From Jeongeupia wiesaeckerbachi (GTDB lineage: Bacteria > Pseudomonadota > Gammaproteobacteria > Burkholderiales > Chitinibacteraceae), in NCBI RefSeq assembly GCF_050916355.1, contig NZ_CP136946.1:2790001-2854000 (forward strand): DNA of 64,000 nucleotides. Direction: 5' to 3'. The notes below the pieces were generated by a model, which was not told the DNA's origin, did not search any database, and was given only the letters and a program-made list of their open reading frames with translations. Of this stretch, positions 41,840-51,437 are shown piece by piece. The first letter of the stretch is position 1, and each line of letters starts with the position of its first letter. The position numbers were made by a program, and so were the translations under genes.

Positions 41840-44431
41840 GTGCAAATTCAATCCAAACTCAAAGCCTGCGTATTGGCAATGATGCTTGCCTCGCCTTGGG
41901 CTGCCCATGCTGCGGGGCTTGGCAAACTCAACGTCGTTTCCGGCCTCGGGCAGCCGTTTCGTGCCGAAATCGATCTGACCTCGGTGCAGCCGGGTGAGGC
42001 CGATTCACTGGCGGTCAGTCTGGCTTCGCCCGAAGGGTATGCCAACGCCCAGGTGCCGTACCCGCCGACGTCGCTGGGGCTGCGTTTCAATATCGACAAA
42101 CGTGCCAATGGCCAGTATTTCGTGCTCGTGACGTCGAGCCAAGCTGTCAGCGAGCCCTTCCTTGGTTTGCTGGTCGAACTGAACTGGGCGTCCGGACGCA
42201 TCCAGCGCGAATACTCTGCATTGATCGACCCGGTTGGGTACGGTTCGAATGGTTCGGTTGCGTTGCCAGGTCGCGTTGTTGGCAAGAGCGGAGTGTCGGG
42301 GGCGGGTGGTGTGGCCAAGCCGGCCAAGGCTGCTTCTGCCAAGTCTGCAGCCACCGCGCCGTCGTCACAGCCGCAGGAGTCCGCGCCGGCCGAAAAAACG
42401 ACCGGCGATTCGTACACCGTCAAGAGCGGCGACACCTTGTCGTCGGTGGCGCGCAAGGTGCAAGGCGATGGCGTGAGCTACGAGCAGGTCTTGGTCAGCC
42501 TGTATCGCGCCAATCCGTCGGCGTTCGACGGCAATATGAATCGTCTCAAGCGCGGCAAGATCCTGCGCGTGCCTGAACGCGACGCGATGGCATCGGTCAG
42601 TCGTGACGAGGCGGCCAAGGAAATCCGCCTGCAAGGTGAAAGCTGGAAGAACTACCGCAGCCAGTTGGCGGCGGCTGCAGGGCAGCAGCCAGCGGCGGAT
42701 GCCGGTGCTGGCGCTACATCGGGCAAAATTTCGGCGAAGGTAGAAGACAAGGGCTTGTCGCAGGCCGAGGGTAGCAAGGATGTACTCAAGCTCTCCAAGG
42801 GCGGTCAGGGCGGCGACGCGCAACTGAAGGCCTTGCAGGACGAAGCCCAGGCGCGGCAAAAGTCGCTGGACGAAGCAAATCAGCGCGTGGCCGATCTGCA
42901 AAAGAACATCAAGGACATGGAAAAGGCGCTGGCCATCAAGGCGCCAGCGGGCGCGGCAACGACCACGACCGCATCCGCGCCGGTGTCCGGTGCGTCGTCG
43001 GTGCAGGCGGAAATCGCGTCGGCAGTGGCCGAAGTCGCCGCAGCAAGCGCTGTGCCGGCAGTGACCGCTTCGGTGGTGGCGGAAGCCAGTCCGGTGGCCA
43101 AGAAGCGCAAGCCGATCGTGGTTGCGCCGCCGGTCGAGGAGCCGTCCTTCGTTGAGTCGATGTTTGAAAACCCGCTGTTGATCGGTGGCGGCCTCGCCGC
43201 TGTTCTGGCGGGGGTCGGCGGGCTGTTCTGGATGCGCCGCCGCAAGCCGGCACGCTTTGAAGATAGTTTCCTGACTGCTGGCGACCTGAAGCCGAATACC
43301 GTGATCGGCAGCAGCGGTGGTGCAGTCATCACCACGCAACCGACCGAAAACTCGTTCCTGACCGATTTCAGCCGTCAGGGCTTGGGTACGATCGATACCG
43401 ACGAAGTCGATCCGGTGGCGGAGGCTGAGGTGTACATGGCCTACGGCCGTGACGCGCAGGCCGAAGAAATTCTGCGCGATGCGCTGGCCAAAGACGGCAG
43501 CCGCAATGAAATTCGCCTGAAATTGCTCGAGATCTATGCCGCGCGCAAGGACAAGTCGGCGTTTGAGGATGTTGCGTCGGGGCTGTTTGCCCACGTCAAT
43601 GGCCAAGGGCCGGTCTGGGAGCAGGCCGCTTATATGGGGCGCAACCTGGATTCGGCAAATCCGCTGTACCAGCCGGCTCAGGCGTCGTCCGTCGCGCCAC
43701 TTGCAGCTGCGGCGCCACTCGCCGCTGCGGCTGGCGTAGCTGTGGCTGCCAGCCAGGCCGACGACTTCGGTCTCGATCTGGATTTGAGTGCCGATGTGGC
43801 GGCTGACGGTGCGGCGTTGGACTTCGCGGTGCCAGCAACTGCCTTGCCGGCCGCGGTGACGGCTGACGAAGCCGGGCTGGATGCGGTGCTGGATGATCTG
43901 GTTGATTTCAATCTGGGGGCGCCGGCTGAAGCGCCGACCACTTCCTCGGTGCTGGATGATCTGAGTTTTGATCTGCCGCAGGCCGAGTCATCGCTGGATG
44001 CACCGACGGTGCCGGTGGAGTTTGATCTGGATGCTGCGGGTGAGCTCGACTTCCCGCTCGATCTGGAATTGCCTGGCTCGATCGCATCGACGCCGATCGA
44101 TCTCTCTTCCGCGCAGCCGGCGGTCGAAGAGCTCGAGGGTGAACTGGCGATGGACTTCGATTTCGGCGAACTGACTACGCCGTCGGCGACTTCGGTTGAG
44201 GCCCCGCTGTCCGAGTCCGAATTGGCGGGGCTGGATCTGAGCCTCGGGGCGCAGGATGAATCCGACCTTGCGCTTGGCGAGGACGACCCGGTGCAAACCA
44301 AGATCGACCTGGCCAAGGCCTACCTCGATATGGGTGACACCGAAGGCGCGCGGGAAATCCTGCAGGAAGCGCTTGGCGAGGGTGGCGAACGTCACAAGGT
44401 GGAGGCGCAACGCCTGTTGGCCGAGCTCTGA
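41840..44431 (+). CDS. fimV: FimV/HubP family polar organising protein
   Basis: An 863-residue inner-membrane protein. In order: signal peptide (to about residue 24), the FimV N-terminal domain GKLNVVSGLGQPFRAEIDLT, a LysM peptidoglycan-binding domain (about 191-252, YTVKSGDTLSSVARKVQGDG), a coiled coil (about 328-367), one membrane segment (about 443-465, LIGGGLAAVLAGVGGLFWM), a long acidic cytoplasmic part with repeated LDDL/FDLD motifs, and the conserved C-terminal FimV domain (about 818-863, TKIDLAKAYLDMGDTEGARE). In relatives it organises the cell pole, type IV pili and motility. The start is GTG 41840. It heads the run leading to truA. Confidence 0.93.
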   Translation: MQIQSKLKACVLAMMLASPWAAHAAGLGKLNVVSGLGQPFRAEIDLTSVQPGEADSLAVSLASPEGYANAQVPYPPTSLGLRFNIDKRANGQYFVLVTSSQAVSEPFLGLLVELNWASGRIQREYSALIDPVGYGSNGSVALPGRVVGKSGVSGAGGVAKPAKAASAKSAATAPSSQPQESAPAEKTTGDSYTVKSGDTLSSVARKVQGDGVSYEQVLVSLYRANPSAFDGNMNRLKRGKILRVPERDAMASVSRDEAAKEIRLQGESWKNYRSQLAAAAGQQPAADAGAGATSGKISAKVEDKGLSQAEGSKDVLKLSKGGQGGDAQLKALQDEAQARQKSLDEANQRVADLQKNIKDMEKALAIKAPAGAATTTTASAPVSGASSVQAEIASAVAEVAAASAVPAVTASVVAEASPVAKKRKPIVVAPPVEEPSFVESMFENPLLIGGGLAAVLAGVGGLFWMRRRKPARFEDSFLTAGDLKPNTVIGSSGGAVITTQPTENSFLTDFSRQGLGTIDTDEVDPVAEAEVYMAYGRDAQAEEILRDALAKDGSRNEIRLKLLEIYAARKDKSAFEDVASGLFAHVNGQGPVWEQAAYMGRNLDSANPLYQPAQASSVAPLAAAAPLAAAAGVAVAASQADDFGLDLDLSADVAADGAALDFAVPATALPAAVTADEAGLDAVLDDLVDFNLGAPAEAPTTSSVLDDLSFDLPQAESSLDAPTVPVEFDLDAAGELDFPLDLELPGSIASTPIDLSSAQPAVEELEGELAMDFDFGELTTPSATSVEAPLSESELAGLDLSLGAQDESDLALGEDDPVQTKIDLAKAYLDMGDTEGAREILQEALGEGGERHKVEAQRLLAEL

Positions 44432-44438
44432 TTAGCCG

Positions 44439-45062
44439 ATGTCGCGGTTGCATCCGGCCAACTGGATTCTGAGTTGGCTGACGGTGGCGTGCTGGTTGCA
44501 TCAATTGCAACCCACGCCACTACTTGTTTCTACGGTGCTCCTGGCTACTGCAGCGAGCTTGCGCGACGGGCGACGCTGGTGGCGCACGCTCAAGCGCCTG
44601 CGCTTTTTATTGCTGACTTTGGCCGTCGTCTATGGCTGGAGTACGCCCGGCGTGCGTCTTGCCGCGTGGCCGTGGTCGCCGAGCGAGGAAGGGCTGCGAA
44701 TGGGGGCGTTGCAGGCGCTGCGGCTGCTGGGCATGCTGGCCAGTCTGCATTGCCTGTTGGCGGGCCTGGGGCGCGAGAAACTCTTCGGCGGGCTTTACAC
44801 CTTGGCTGCGCCACTGGCACTGTTCGGTGCTTGGCGCGAGCGCTGTGCATTGCGGCTTGCCTTGACGATGGACTTTGCTGAAGCCCTGCTGGCCGATCCC
44901 AAGCCGTTGCGTGGCCGGTGGCGCAGCTGGCTCGATGGTGACAACGGCGCTGAAGTGGCGCCGGTTAGCTTGATATTGCTGCCGCTGCGAGGCTGGCAAC
45001 GTGTGTGGTGTGCTGTATTGCTGGGGGCGATCGGCTTGATTTTGACGGGAGTGGGCAGGTGA
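44439..45062 (+). CDS. Hypothetical inner-membrane protein
   Basis: A 207-residue protein with about five hydrophobic segments (near 10-25, 30-42, 54-66, 89-110, 185-203) and Arg-rich loops. The segment MGALQALRLLGMLASLHCLL and the overall layout loosely resemble CbiQ/EcfT subunits of ECF transporters, but I cannot see the Ala-Arg-Gly coupling motifs clearly, so I leave it unassigned. Its GTGA end overlaps truA by four bases, and it starts seven bases after fimV, so it is locked into this operon. Confidence 0.75.
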   Translation: MSRLHPANWILSWLTVACWLHQLQPTPLLVSTVLLATAASLRDGRRWWRTLKRLRFLLLTLAVVYGWSTPGVRLAAWPWSPSEEGLRMGALQALRLLGMLASLHCLLAGLGREKLFGGLYTLAAPLALFGAWRERCALRLALTMDFAEALLADPKPLRGRWRSWLDGDNGAEVAPVSLILLPLRGWQRVWCAVLLGAIGLILTGVGR

Positions 45063-45844
45063 GCCGTTACGCATTGGCGCTCGAGTACGATGGTCGCAGT
45101 TTCAGCGGTTGGCAGGTTCAGCCGCACATGCCGACGGTGCAGGGCGCGGTCGAGGATGCCGTGTCGCGTATGGCCGGGCACCCGGTGCGCATTCATGCCG
45201 CTGGGCGTACCGATGCCGGTGTGCATGCCAGTCGGCAGGTGGCGCATTTCGATACCGATGCCGATCGACCGCTGACGGCCTGGGTGCGCGGCGTCAACAG
45301 CTTTCTGCCCCCCGGCGTGGCTGTGCTGTGGGCCAAGGCCGTGCCCGACACGTTTCATTCACGTTTTGTCGCGTACGCACGTCATTACCGCTATCTGCTG
45401 CTGAATCATCCGGTGCGCCCCGCGTTGTGGGCCGGGCGGGTCGGATGGGCTCATCAGCCGCTTGATCTGCTTGCGTTCGACGATGCCGCACGACGATTAT
45501 TGGGAACCCACGATTTTTCCAGTTTCCGCGCCGCGGAGTGCCAAGCGAAGACGCCGGTCAAAACGCTGAGCCGGATTGAATTGAAGCAGCAGGGCAATTT
45601 ACTGATGGTCGATTTTTCTGCCGACGCCTTCCTGCACCATATGGTGCGCAACCTGATGGGGGCGTTGCTGCACATCGCCAAGGGTAACGAGGCGCCGGCG
45701 TGGATCGAGACGCTGCTTGCCGCGCGCGAGCGTGCCGTGGCGCCGCCGACTTTCATGCCCGACGGCTTGTATCTGGCTGGTGTCAGTTACCCGGCCGAGT
45801 ACGGCCTCGATACCGAGCCGGATCAGCGGCACGGCCTCATTTGA
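45059..45844 (+). CDS. truA: tRNA pseudouridine(38-40) synthase
   Basis: Makes pseudouridine at positions 38-40 of tRNA anticodon stems. The 261-residue chain opens MSRYALALEYDGRSFSGWQV and carries the catalytic Asp in AAGRTDAGVHASRQVAHFDT (about 51-70), then FHSRFVAYARHYRYLL and FLHHMVRNLMGALL. The start is GTG 45059, with GGGAG upstream and a four-base overlap with the preceding gene; the upstream ATG of the open frame would lie deep inside that gene. Confidence 0.96.
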   Translation: MSRYALALEYDGRSFSGWQVQPHMPTVQGAVEDAVSRMAGHPVRIHAAGRTDAGVHASRQVAHFDTDADRPLTAWVRGVNSFLPPGVAVLWAKAVPDTFHSRFVAYARHYRYLLLNHPVRPALWAGRVGWAHQPLDLLAFDDAARRLLGTHDFSSFRAAECQAKTPVKTLSRIELKQQGNLLMVDFSADAFLHHMVRNLMGALLHIAKGNEAPAWIETLLAARERAVAPPTFMPDGLYLAGVSYPAEYGLDTEPDQRHGLI

Positions 45845-45855
45845 GTGGTCAGACG

Positions 45856-46500
45856 ATGATGATTCCCCGAATCAAGATTTGTGGTTTGCGCGATGTGGCG
45901 ACCGCAGTCGCCACCGCCCGCTTGGGCGCGGATGCAATCGGCCTGGTGTTTTATGCGCCGAGCCCGCGCTGCGTCAGCGCCGACGTCGCCGCCGACGTGG
46001 TGGCGGCTTTGCCGGCCTTCGTGAGTAGCGTCGGTCTTTTTGTCGATGCCGAAGTGGATGAAGTGCGCCGAGTCCTGGCACAGGTGCCGCTGGATTTGTT
46101 GCAATTTCACGGTGATGAGTCGCCGGAATACTGTCGACAGTTCGGGCGCCCCTATATCAAGGCGCTTAGGGTTAAACCGGATACGGATTTGGTAGAATGT
46201 GCCATGCGCTATCGCGATGCGCGCGGGCTGCTGGTCGATGCCTATGTGCCCGGCGTACCCGGCGGCACCGGTGAAGCCTTCGATTGGGCCTTGCTGCCCG
46301 CCGATTTGCCCCTGCCGTTGATCCTTTCCGGCGGGCTGCATCCGGATAACGTAGCGCAGGCGGTAAAGCAGGTGCGGCCTTGGGCGCTGGATGTTTCCAG
46401 CGGTGTCGAGCGCAGCAAGGGTGAAAAAGATCTGGCCAAGGTGGCCGCCTTTATCGGGGCGGCGCGTCTGGCAGCAACCGAGACGACTGATGAACGATAA
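45856..46500 (+). CDS. trpF: Phosphoribosylanthranilate isomerase
   Basis: Third step of tryptophan synthesis: isomerises phosphoribosylanthranilate. The 214-residue TIM barrel has the catalytic Cys and Asp segments in IPRIKICGLRDVATA (about 3-17) and LLVDAYVPGVPGGTGEAFDW, plus ILSGGLHPDNVAQA and ALDVSSGVE. Two adjacent ATGs (45856, 45859) are possible starts. It follows truA by 11 bases and overlaps trpB by 11 bases. It is separated from trpC by 40 kb, unlike the fused form in enterics. Confidence 0.96.
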   Translation: MMIPRIKICGLRDVATAVATARLGADAIGLVFYAPSPRCVSADVAADVVAALPAFVSSVGLFVDAEVDEVRRVLAQVPLDLLQFHGDESPEYCRQFGRPYIKALRVKPDTDLVECAMRYRDARGLLVDAYVPGVPGGTGEAFDWALLPADLPLPLILSGGLHPDNVAQAVKQVRPWALDVSSGVERSKGEKDLAKVAAFIGAARLAATETTDER

Positions 46501-47701
46501 GCTTCGCTACAACCAGCCCGACGCACGCGGCCACTTCGGTCAGCACGGCGGCATCTACGTCGCAGAAACGCTGATGGCGGCACTCGATGAATTGCGCATC
46601 GAGTACGAAAAGGCCATCGCCGACCCGGAGTTCATGGCCGAATACCGTTACGAGCTGGCGCACTATGTCGGCCGTCCCAGCCCGGTGTATCACGCCAAAC
46701 GCTGGTCGGAGCAACTGGGCGGCGCGCAGATCTACCTCAAGCGTGAAGACCTGAATCACACCGGAGCCCACAAGGTCAACAACACTATCGGTCAGGCCTT
46801 GCTGGCGCGCCGCATGGGCAAGAAGCGCGTGATCGCCGAGACGGGTGCGGGTCAGCACGGTGTTGCCTCGGCGACCGTTGCCGCGCGTTACGGTCTCGAA
46901 TGCGTCGTCTATATGGGAGCCGAAGACGTCGCCCGCCAGTCGCCGAACGTCTACCGGATGAAATTGCTGGGTGCGACCGTAGTGCCGGTCACCTCGGGCA
47001 GCAAGACGCTGAAAGACGCGATGAACGAGGCCATGCGTGACTGGGTCACCAATGTGGATTCGACTTATTACATCATCGGCACCTGCGCCGGCCCGCACCC
47101 GTATCCGACCCTGGTGCGCGACTTCCAGTGCGTGATCGGCGAAGAAGCCAAGGTGCAGATGCAGGACATGATCGGTCGCCAGCCCGACGCAGTGATCGCC
47201 TGTGTGGGTGGCGGCTCGAACGCCATCGGCATCTTCCATCCTTATGTCGACGTGCCGGGTGTACGGCTGATCGGCGTCGAGGCAGGTGGTCATGGCATTG
47301 AAACCGGCCAGCACGCCGCGCCGTTGACGACCAACGCCAAGATCGGCGTTCTGCACGGCCAGCGCTCCTACCTGATGCAGGACGAAAACGGCCAGATCGT
47401 CGAGACGCACTCGGTGTCCGCAGGCCTCGACTACCCGGGCGTCGGGCCGGAACATAGCCATCTGAAGGATCTGGGGCGTGCCGAATACGTCGCGATCAAC
47501 GATGACGAAGCGCTCAAGGCCTTCCATGACCTGTGCCGTTACGAGGGCATCATCCCGGCGCTGGAGTCGAGCCATGCGCTGGCGCATGCAGCCAAGATCG
47601 CGCCGACCATGAGCAAGGACCAGGTCCTGCTGGTCAATCTGTCCGGTCGTGGCGACAAGGATATTCCGACGATCGCCAAGCTCGACGGCATCCAGCTCTG
47701 A
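46490..47701 (+). CDS. trpB: Tryptophan synthase beta subunit
   Basis: PLP enzyme that joins indole and serine to make tryptophan. The 403-residue chain has the PLP-lysine motif NHTGAHKVNNTIGQALLARR (about 85-104), ETGAGQHGVASATVAARYGL, the phosphate-binding CVGGGSNAIGIF and SAGLDYPGVGPEHS. The ATG at 46490 overlaps trpF by 11 bases, so translation is coupled. Partner of TrpA, encoded next. Confidence 0.98.
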   Translation: MNDKLRYNQPDARGHFGQHGGIYVAETLMAALDELRIEYEKAIADPEFMAEYRYELAHYVGRPSPVYHAKRWSEQLGGAQIYLKREDLNHTGAHKVNNTIGQALLARRMGKKRVIAETGAGQHGVASATVAARYGLECVVYMGAEDVARQSPNVYRMKLLGATVVPVTSGSKTLKDAMNEAMRDWVTNVDSTYYIIGTCAGPHPYPTLVRDFQCVIGEEAKVQMQDMIGRQPDAVIACVGGGSNAIGIFHPYVDVPGVRLIGVEAGGHGIETGQHAAPLTTNAKIGVLHGQRSYLMQDENGQIVETHSVSAGLDYPGVGPEHSHLKDLGRAEYVAINDDEALKAFHDLCRYEGIIPALESSHALAHAAKIAPTMSKDQVLLVNLSGRGDKDIPTIAKLDGIQL

Positions 47702-47751
47702 TTATTGGCGGGTGCCGACCGGTGCCCGCAACCCTTACGATGGCCTTATCC

Positions 47752-48555
47752 ATGTCCCGTATCCAGAAGACTCTCTCGGCCTTGAAGGCCGATAACCGCC
47801 AGGCGCTGATTCCGTTCATCACCGCCGGCGACCCGCGCCCGGGCATTACCGTCGAATTGATGCATGCCCTGGTCAAGGGCGGTGCCGATGTGATCGAACT
47901 CGGCGTGCCGTTTTCCGATCCGATGGCCGATGGCCCGGTGATCCAGCGCGCATCCGAGCGTGCCTTGGCGCACGGCGTCAGCCTGCGCGATGTGCTCGGC
48001 ATGGTGGCCGAATTCCGCAAGACCGATGCCGCAACGCCGGTCGTGCTGATGGGTTACGCCAACCCGGTCGAAGCGATGGGCTACGAGACGTTTGCGCAAG
48101 CTGCGGTAGCCGCTGGCGTCGACGGCGTGCTGACCGTCGATCTGCCGCCGGAAGAGGCGGAAGACTGCGCCGCGACGTTCAAGCGTCACGGTATCGATCC
48201 GATCTTCCTGCTGGCGCCGACGACGCCCGTCAGTCGTATTCAGGCGGTTGAGCGTCTTGCCAGCGGTTACGTCTACTATGTTTCGCTGAAGGGCGTAACC
48301 GGTGCGGCAACGCTTGATGTCGCCAGTGTGGCCGCGAAACTGGCCGAATTGCAGTCGTATCTGTCGGTGCCGGTTGGTGTCGGTTTCGGCATTCGCGATC
48401 CGGAGTCGGCGCGTGCCGTCGCCGCCGTCGCCGATGCCGTGGTGATTGGTTCACGTCTGGTGCAGGAAGTCGAAGCCGGGGAGGCTGGTCTGGCCACCCG
48501 GCTGACGGAATTCCTTGCCAGCGTCCGCGCCGCGATGGATACTGCGCGCCGCTGA
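47752..48555 (+). CDS. trpA: Tryptophan synthase alpha subunit
   Basis: Cleaves indole-3-glycerol phosphate to indole and glyceraldehyde phosphate and passes indole to TrpB. The 267-residue TIM barrel has IPFITAGDPRPG, the catalytic Glu in GADVIELGVPFSDPMADGPV (about 40-59), VLTVDLPPEEAEDC with the catalytic Asp, and GFGIRDPESARAV. I prefer ATG 47752 (MSRIQKTL) over ATG 47740; neither has a clear ribosome binding site, and 50 bases separate it from trpB. Confidence 0.97.
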   Translation: MSRIQKTLSALKADNRQALIPFITAGDPRPGITVELMHALVKGGADVIELGVPFSDPMADGPVIQRASERALAHGVSLRDVLGMVAEFRKTDAATPVVLMGYANPVEAMGYETFAQAAVAAGVDGVLTVDLPPEEAEDCAATFKRHGIDPIFLLAPTTPVSRIQAVERLASGYVYYVSLKGVTGAATLDVASVAAKLAELQSYLSVPVGVGFGIRDPESARAVAAVADAVVIGSRLVQEVEAGEAGLATRLTEFLASVRAAMDTARR

Positions 48556-48571
48556 AACAAGGAGATTCACG

Positions 48572-49441
48572 ATGAGTTGGTTGCAGAAACTCCTGCCTCC
48601 GAAGATCAAGAGCCGCGAGCCAGGTTCCAAATCGGCCGTGCCGGAAGGCTTGTGGCACAAGTGCTCGGCGTGTGGCGCCGTGCTTTACCGTACCGACCTC
48701 GAGAACAATCTCGACGTTTGCCCCAAGTGCAGTTACCACAACCGGGTTTCGGCGCGTCGCCGTGTCGACCTGTTGCTGGATGCCGAGGGGCGCTTCGAGA
48801 TCGGTGCCGAGGTGCAGGCGGTCGACATCCTCAAGTTCAAGGCGGCCAAGCGTTACAGCGAGCAGCTTGAGCAATTCAAGAAAAGCTCCGACGAGGACGA
48901 GGCGCTGGTGGTGGTGCAAGGCGCCATCCAGACCGTGCCGGTCGTGCTGGCGGTGTTCGAGTACGGCTTCGTCAATGGCTCGATGGGTTCGGTTGTCGGC
49001 GAGCGTTTCGTGCGTGGCGTCAAGAACGCGCTGGAAAACAATCTGCCCTTCATCTGTATTGCCGCATCGGGTGGCGCGCGGATGCAAGAAGGCCTGAATT
49101 CGCTGATGCAGATGGCCAAAACGTCGGCCATTCTGACCAAGCTGGCCGATCAGCGCTTGCCGTTCATTTCGATCCTGGTCGACCCGACCATGGGTGGCGT
49201 GTCGGCATCGTTTGCCTTCCTCGGCGACGTCGTATTGGCCGAGCCGGGTGCACTGATCGGTTTTGCCGGTCCGCGCGTGATCGAGCAGACCGTGCGCGAA
49301 ACGCTGCCGGAAGGCTTCCAGCGCTCGGAATTCCTGCTTGAAAAGGGTGCGATCGATCGCATCGTCGATCGGCGTGAAATGCGGCAGCAGCTTGCTCAGC
49401 TGTTGACCCTGTTGCAAAAACAGGCTGCGGTGACTGCCTGA
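48572..49441 (+). CDS. accD: Acetyl-CoA carboxylase carboxyltransferase subunit beta
   Basis: Transfers carboxyl from biotin to acetyl-CoA, the first step of fatty acid synthesis. The 289-residue protein has an N-terminal zinc ribbon with Cys31, 34, 50 and 53 (KCSACGAVLYR, DVCPKCSYHN), then the carboxyltransferase domain with GSMGSVVGERFVRGV, AASGGARMQEGLNSLMQMA and ALIGFAGPRVIEQTVRE. AAGGAG precedes the ATG at a good distance. It follows trpA by 16 bases and overlaps folC by one base. Confidence 0.98.
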   Translation: MSWLQKLLPPKIKSREPGSKSAVPEGLWHKCSACGAVLYRTDLENNLDVCPKCSYHNRVSARRRVDLLLDAEGRFEIGAEVQAVDILKFKAAKRYSEQLEQFKKSSDEDEALVVVQGAIQTVPVVLAVFEYGFVNGSMGSVVGERFVRGVKNALENNLPFICIAASGGARMQEGLNSLMQMAKTSAILTKLADQRLPFISILVDPTMGGVSASFAFLGDVVLAEPGALIGFAGPRVIEQTVRETLPEGFQRSEFLLEKGAIDRIVDRREMRQQLAQLLTLLQKQAAVTA

Positions 49442-50718
49442 TGTCACGGTTTGACGCCGAGTCGCTTGACGCCTGGCTGGAACACCTGGAAAACGCGCAC
49501 CACGCCGAAATCGACATGGGCCTTGCCCGTGTCGATGCGGTGCGCAAGGCCATGGGCATGACGCCGGCCTTTCCCTTGCTCACCGTGGGTGGCACGAACG
49601 GCAAGGGCTCGGTATGCGCCTTTTTGTCGACCACCCTGCATGCGGCAGGTTATCGCGTCGGTACGTTTACCTCTCCGCATCTGCAGCGTTACAACGAACG
49701 CATCGCGCTTGATCTGTTACCCGCGACCGACGAAGCCATCGTTGCCGCGTTCCGGGCGATCGAACGGGCACGCGGCGAAATTTCGCTGAGCTATTTCGAG
49801 TTCAACCTGCTGGCCGCGATGCATTGCTTCATCGAGGCAGGTGTCGATGTTGCCGTGCTTGAGGTCGGCCTCGGTGGCCGGCTTGATGCCGTCAATGTGT
49901 TCGATGCCGACGTGGCTGGCATCGTCAGTATCGATCTGGATCATCAGGCCTACCTTGGCAGTGATCGTGAATCGATCGGTTTCGAAAAAGCCGGGATTTT
50001 CCGTGCCGGTCGGCCGGCGTTCTGCGCCGATCCGAACCCGCCGCAGCGTTTGATCGATCACGCCGTTGCCGTCGGTGCGCCGCTGCAATTGATCGGCAAG
50101 GATTTCGGCTACCAGCGGGAAGCCGAAGGCAATCAGTGGATGTGCTGGACGCAGGTTCAGCGCCGTCACGCCTTGCCCATGCCCGCTTTGCGTGGTGCCT
50201 ACCAGCTCGGCAATGCCGCACTGGCGCTGGCGATGCTCGACGCTCTGCGCGATCGTTTGCCGGTGTCGATCGGGCAGGTCAAGCGGGGGATGCTTGAGGT
50301 TGAATGGCCGGCGCGTTGTCAGGTCTTGCCTGGCAGGCCGCAGGTCGTCCTCGACGTCGCCCATAATCCGCATGCGGCCAAGGCGCTGGCTGCGGCGCTC
50401 GATCAGATGGGCTTTGCGGCCAATCGCCATGCTGTTTTCGGCATGATGGCCGATAAGGATATCGCCGGTGTGGTGGCCTTGTTGAAAGACAAGGTCGATC
50501 ATTGGCATCTTGCCGCACCTGCTTTGCCGCGTGCAGCCAGTGCCGAGGCGCTAGCGGAAATCGTTGGCATGGCGGCGCCGCAGGCAGCGCTGTCGCGTTA
50601 TGATTCGGTCGCGGCAGCCTGGCAAGGTGCCGTACGGCAGGCAGGGGATGGTGATAGAATCCTCGCCTTTGGATCCTTCTACACCGTTGCCGAAGTACTG
50701 GCGGCGCGTGGGCGCTGA
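49441..50718 (+). CDS. folC: Bifunctional folylpolyglutamate/dihydrofolate synthase
   Basis: Adds glutamate to folates, and makes dihydrofolate from dihydropteroate. The 425-residue Mur-ligase-like protein shows the P-loop LTVGGTNGKGSVCAFLSTTL (about 43-62), TSPHLQRYNERI, LEVGLGGRLDAVN and the C-terminal VVLDVAHNPHAAKALAAAL. Its ATG overlaps the accD stop (TGATG). The position after accD is conserved in many proteobacteria. Confidence 0.96.
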   Translation: MSRFDAESLDAWLEHLENAHHAEIDMGLARVDAVRKAMGMTPAFPLLTVGGTNGKGSVCAFLSTTLHAAGYRVGTFTSPHLQRYNERIALDLLPATDEAIVAAFRAIERARGEISLSYFEFNLLAAMHCFIEAGVDVAVLEVGLGGRLDAVNVFDADVAGIVSIDLDHQAYLGSDRESIGFEKAGIFRAGRPAFCADPNPPQRLIDHAVAVGAPLQLIGKDFGYQREAEGNQWMCWTQVQRRHALPMPALRGAYQLGNAALALAMLDALRDRLPVSIGQVKRGMLEVEWPARCQVLPGRPQVVLDVAHNPHAAKALAAALDQMGFAANRHAVFGMMADKDIAGVVALLKDKVDHWHLAAPALPRAASAEALAEIVGMAAPQAALSRYDSVAAAWQGAVRQAGDGDRILAFGSFYTVAEVLAARGR

Positions 50719-50720
50719 GC

Positions 50721-51434
50721 ATGGCTCGAGAAAACATCAGCGAAGAACTTCTGCAATTGCGCAAGCGCGCACGACGACGGCTGGTCGGGGCGGTTGCCCT
50801 GGTGCTGTTTTCGCTCATCGTGCTGTGGACCGTCATGGATGGCGAACCACCGGCTGCGCTCAATCACGGCACGACTTCGGTCGAGATCATCGCCAGTGCG
50901 CCTTCGGCCTCGACGGTGGCTGCGGCCGCCGCCAGTGCGCCTGTCGCGCTGGTCGAGGCGACGCCTGTGCCGATCCCGGCCTTGCCCGTGCCGCAAGCCG
51001 AGTCGTCACCGGTGATCGAGCAGGACAATGCCGCGTTGTTGCCCGGCAAGCTCGTGAACCCGCAGCTTGAACGCAAGCCTGTACCCACACCCAAGCCTTC
51101 GCCGACGCCGGCAACCAAATCGAACGCCGACCATCACGAGACGGCGCAGGTCAAGGATCCGGCGCGGATTCTCGCCGGCCTCGATGACGAAGCCGGCAAG
51201 GGCGCCGCGCGTCAGTATTATTTGCAGCTCGGTGCCTATGCCGACAAAGTCAAGGCACAAGAAATGATCGCCAAGCTCAAGGAAGCGGACATTCCGGCCT
51301 ACGGTGAAACCGTGAAAACCGACAAGGGCACGCTGACCCGTGTGCGGGTCGGTCCGGCGGATCAGGCCAAGGCCCGAAGCTGGCAGCAAAAACTTGATGC
51401 GTTGGGCGTTTCGGCCCGTCTGGTCAGCAAGTAG
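50721..51434 (+). CDS. SPOR-domain cell division protein (DedD-like)
   Basis: A 237-residue bitopic membrane protein: a short cytoplasmic N-terminus with basic KRARRRL, one membrane segment (about 20-38, VGAVALVLFSLIVLWTVMDG), a long Ala/Pro-rich periplasmic linker, and a C-terminal SPOR domain (about 160-237, YYLQLGAYADKVKAQEMIAK and LTRVRVGPADQAKARSWQQK). SPOR domains bind denuded glycan at the division septum. Its place between folC and cvpA is that of E. coli dedD. It starts two bases after folC. Confidence 0.9.
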   Translation: MARENISEELLQLRKRARRRLVGAVALVLFSLIVLWTVMDGEPPAALNHGTTSVEIIASAPSASTVAAAAASAPVALVEATPVPIPALPVPQAESSPVIEQDNAALLPGKLVNPQLERKPVPTPKPSPTPATKSNADHHETAQVKDPARILAGLDDEAGKGAARQYYLQLGAYADKVKAQEMIAKLKEADIPAYGETVKTDKGTLTRVRVGPADQAKARSWQQKLDALGVSARLVSK

Positions 51435-51437
51435 CCC

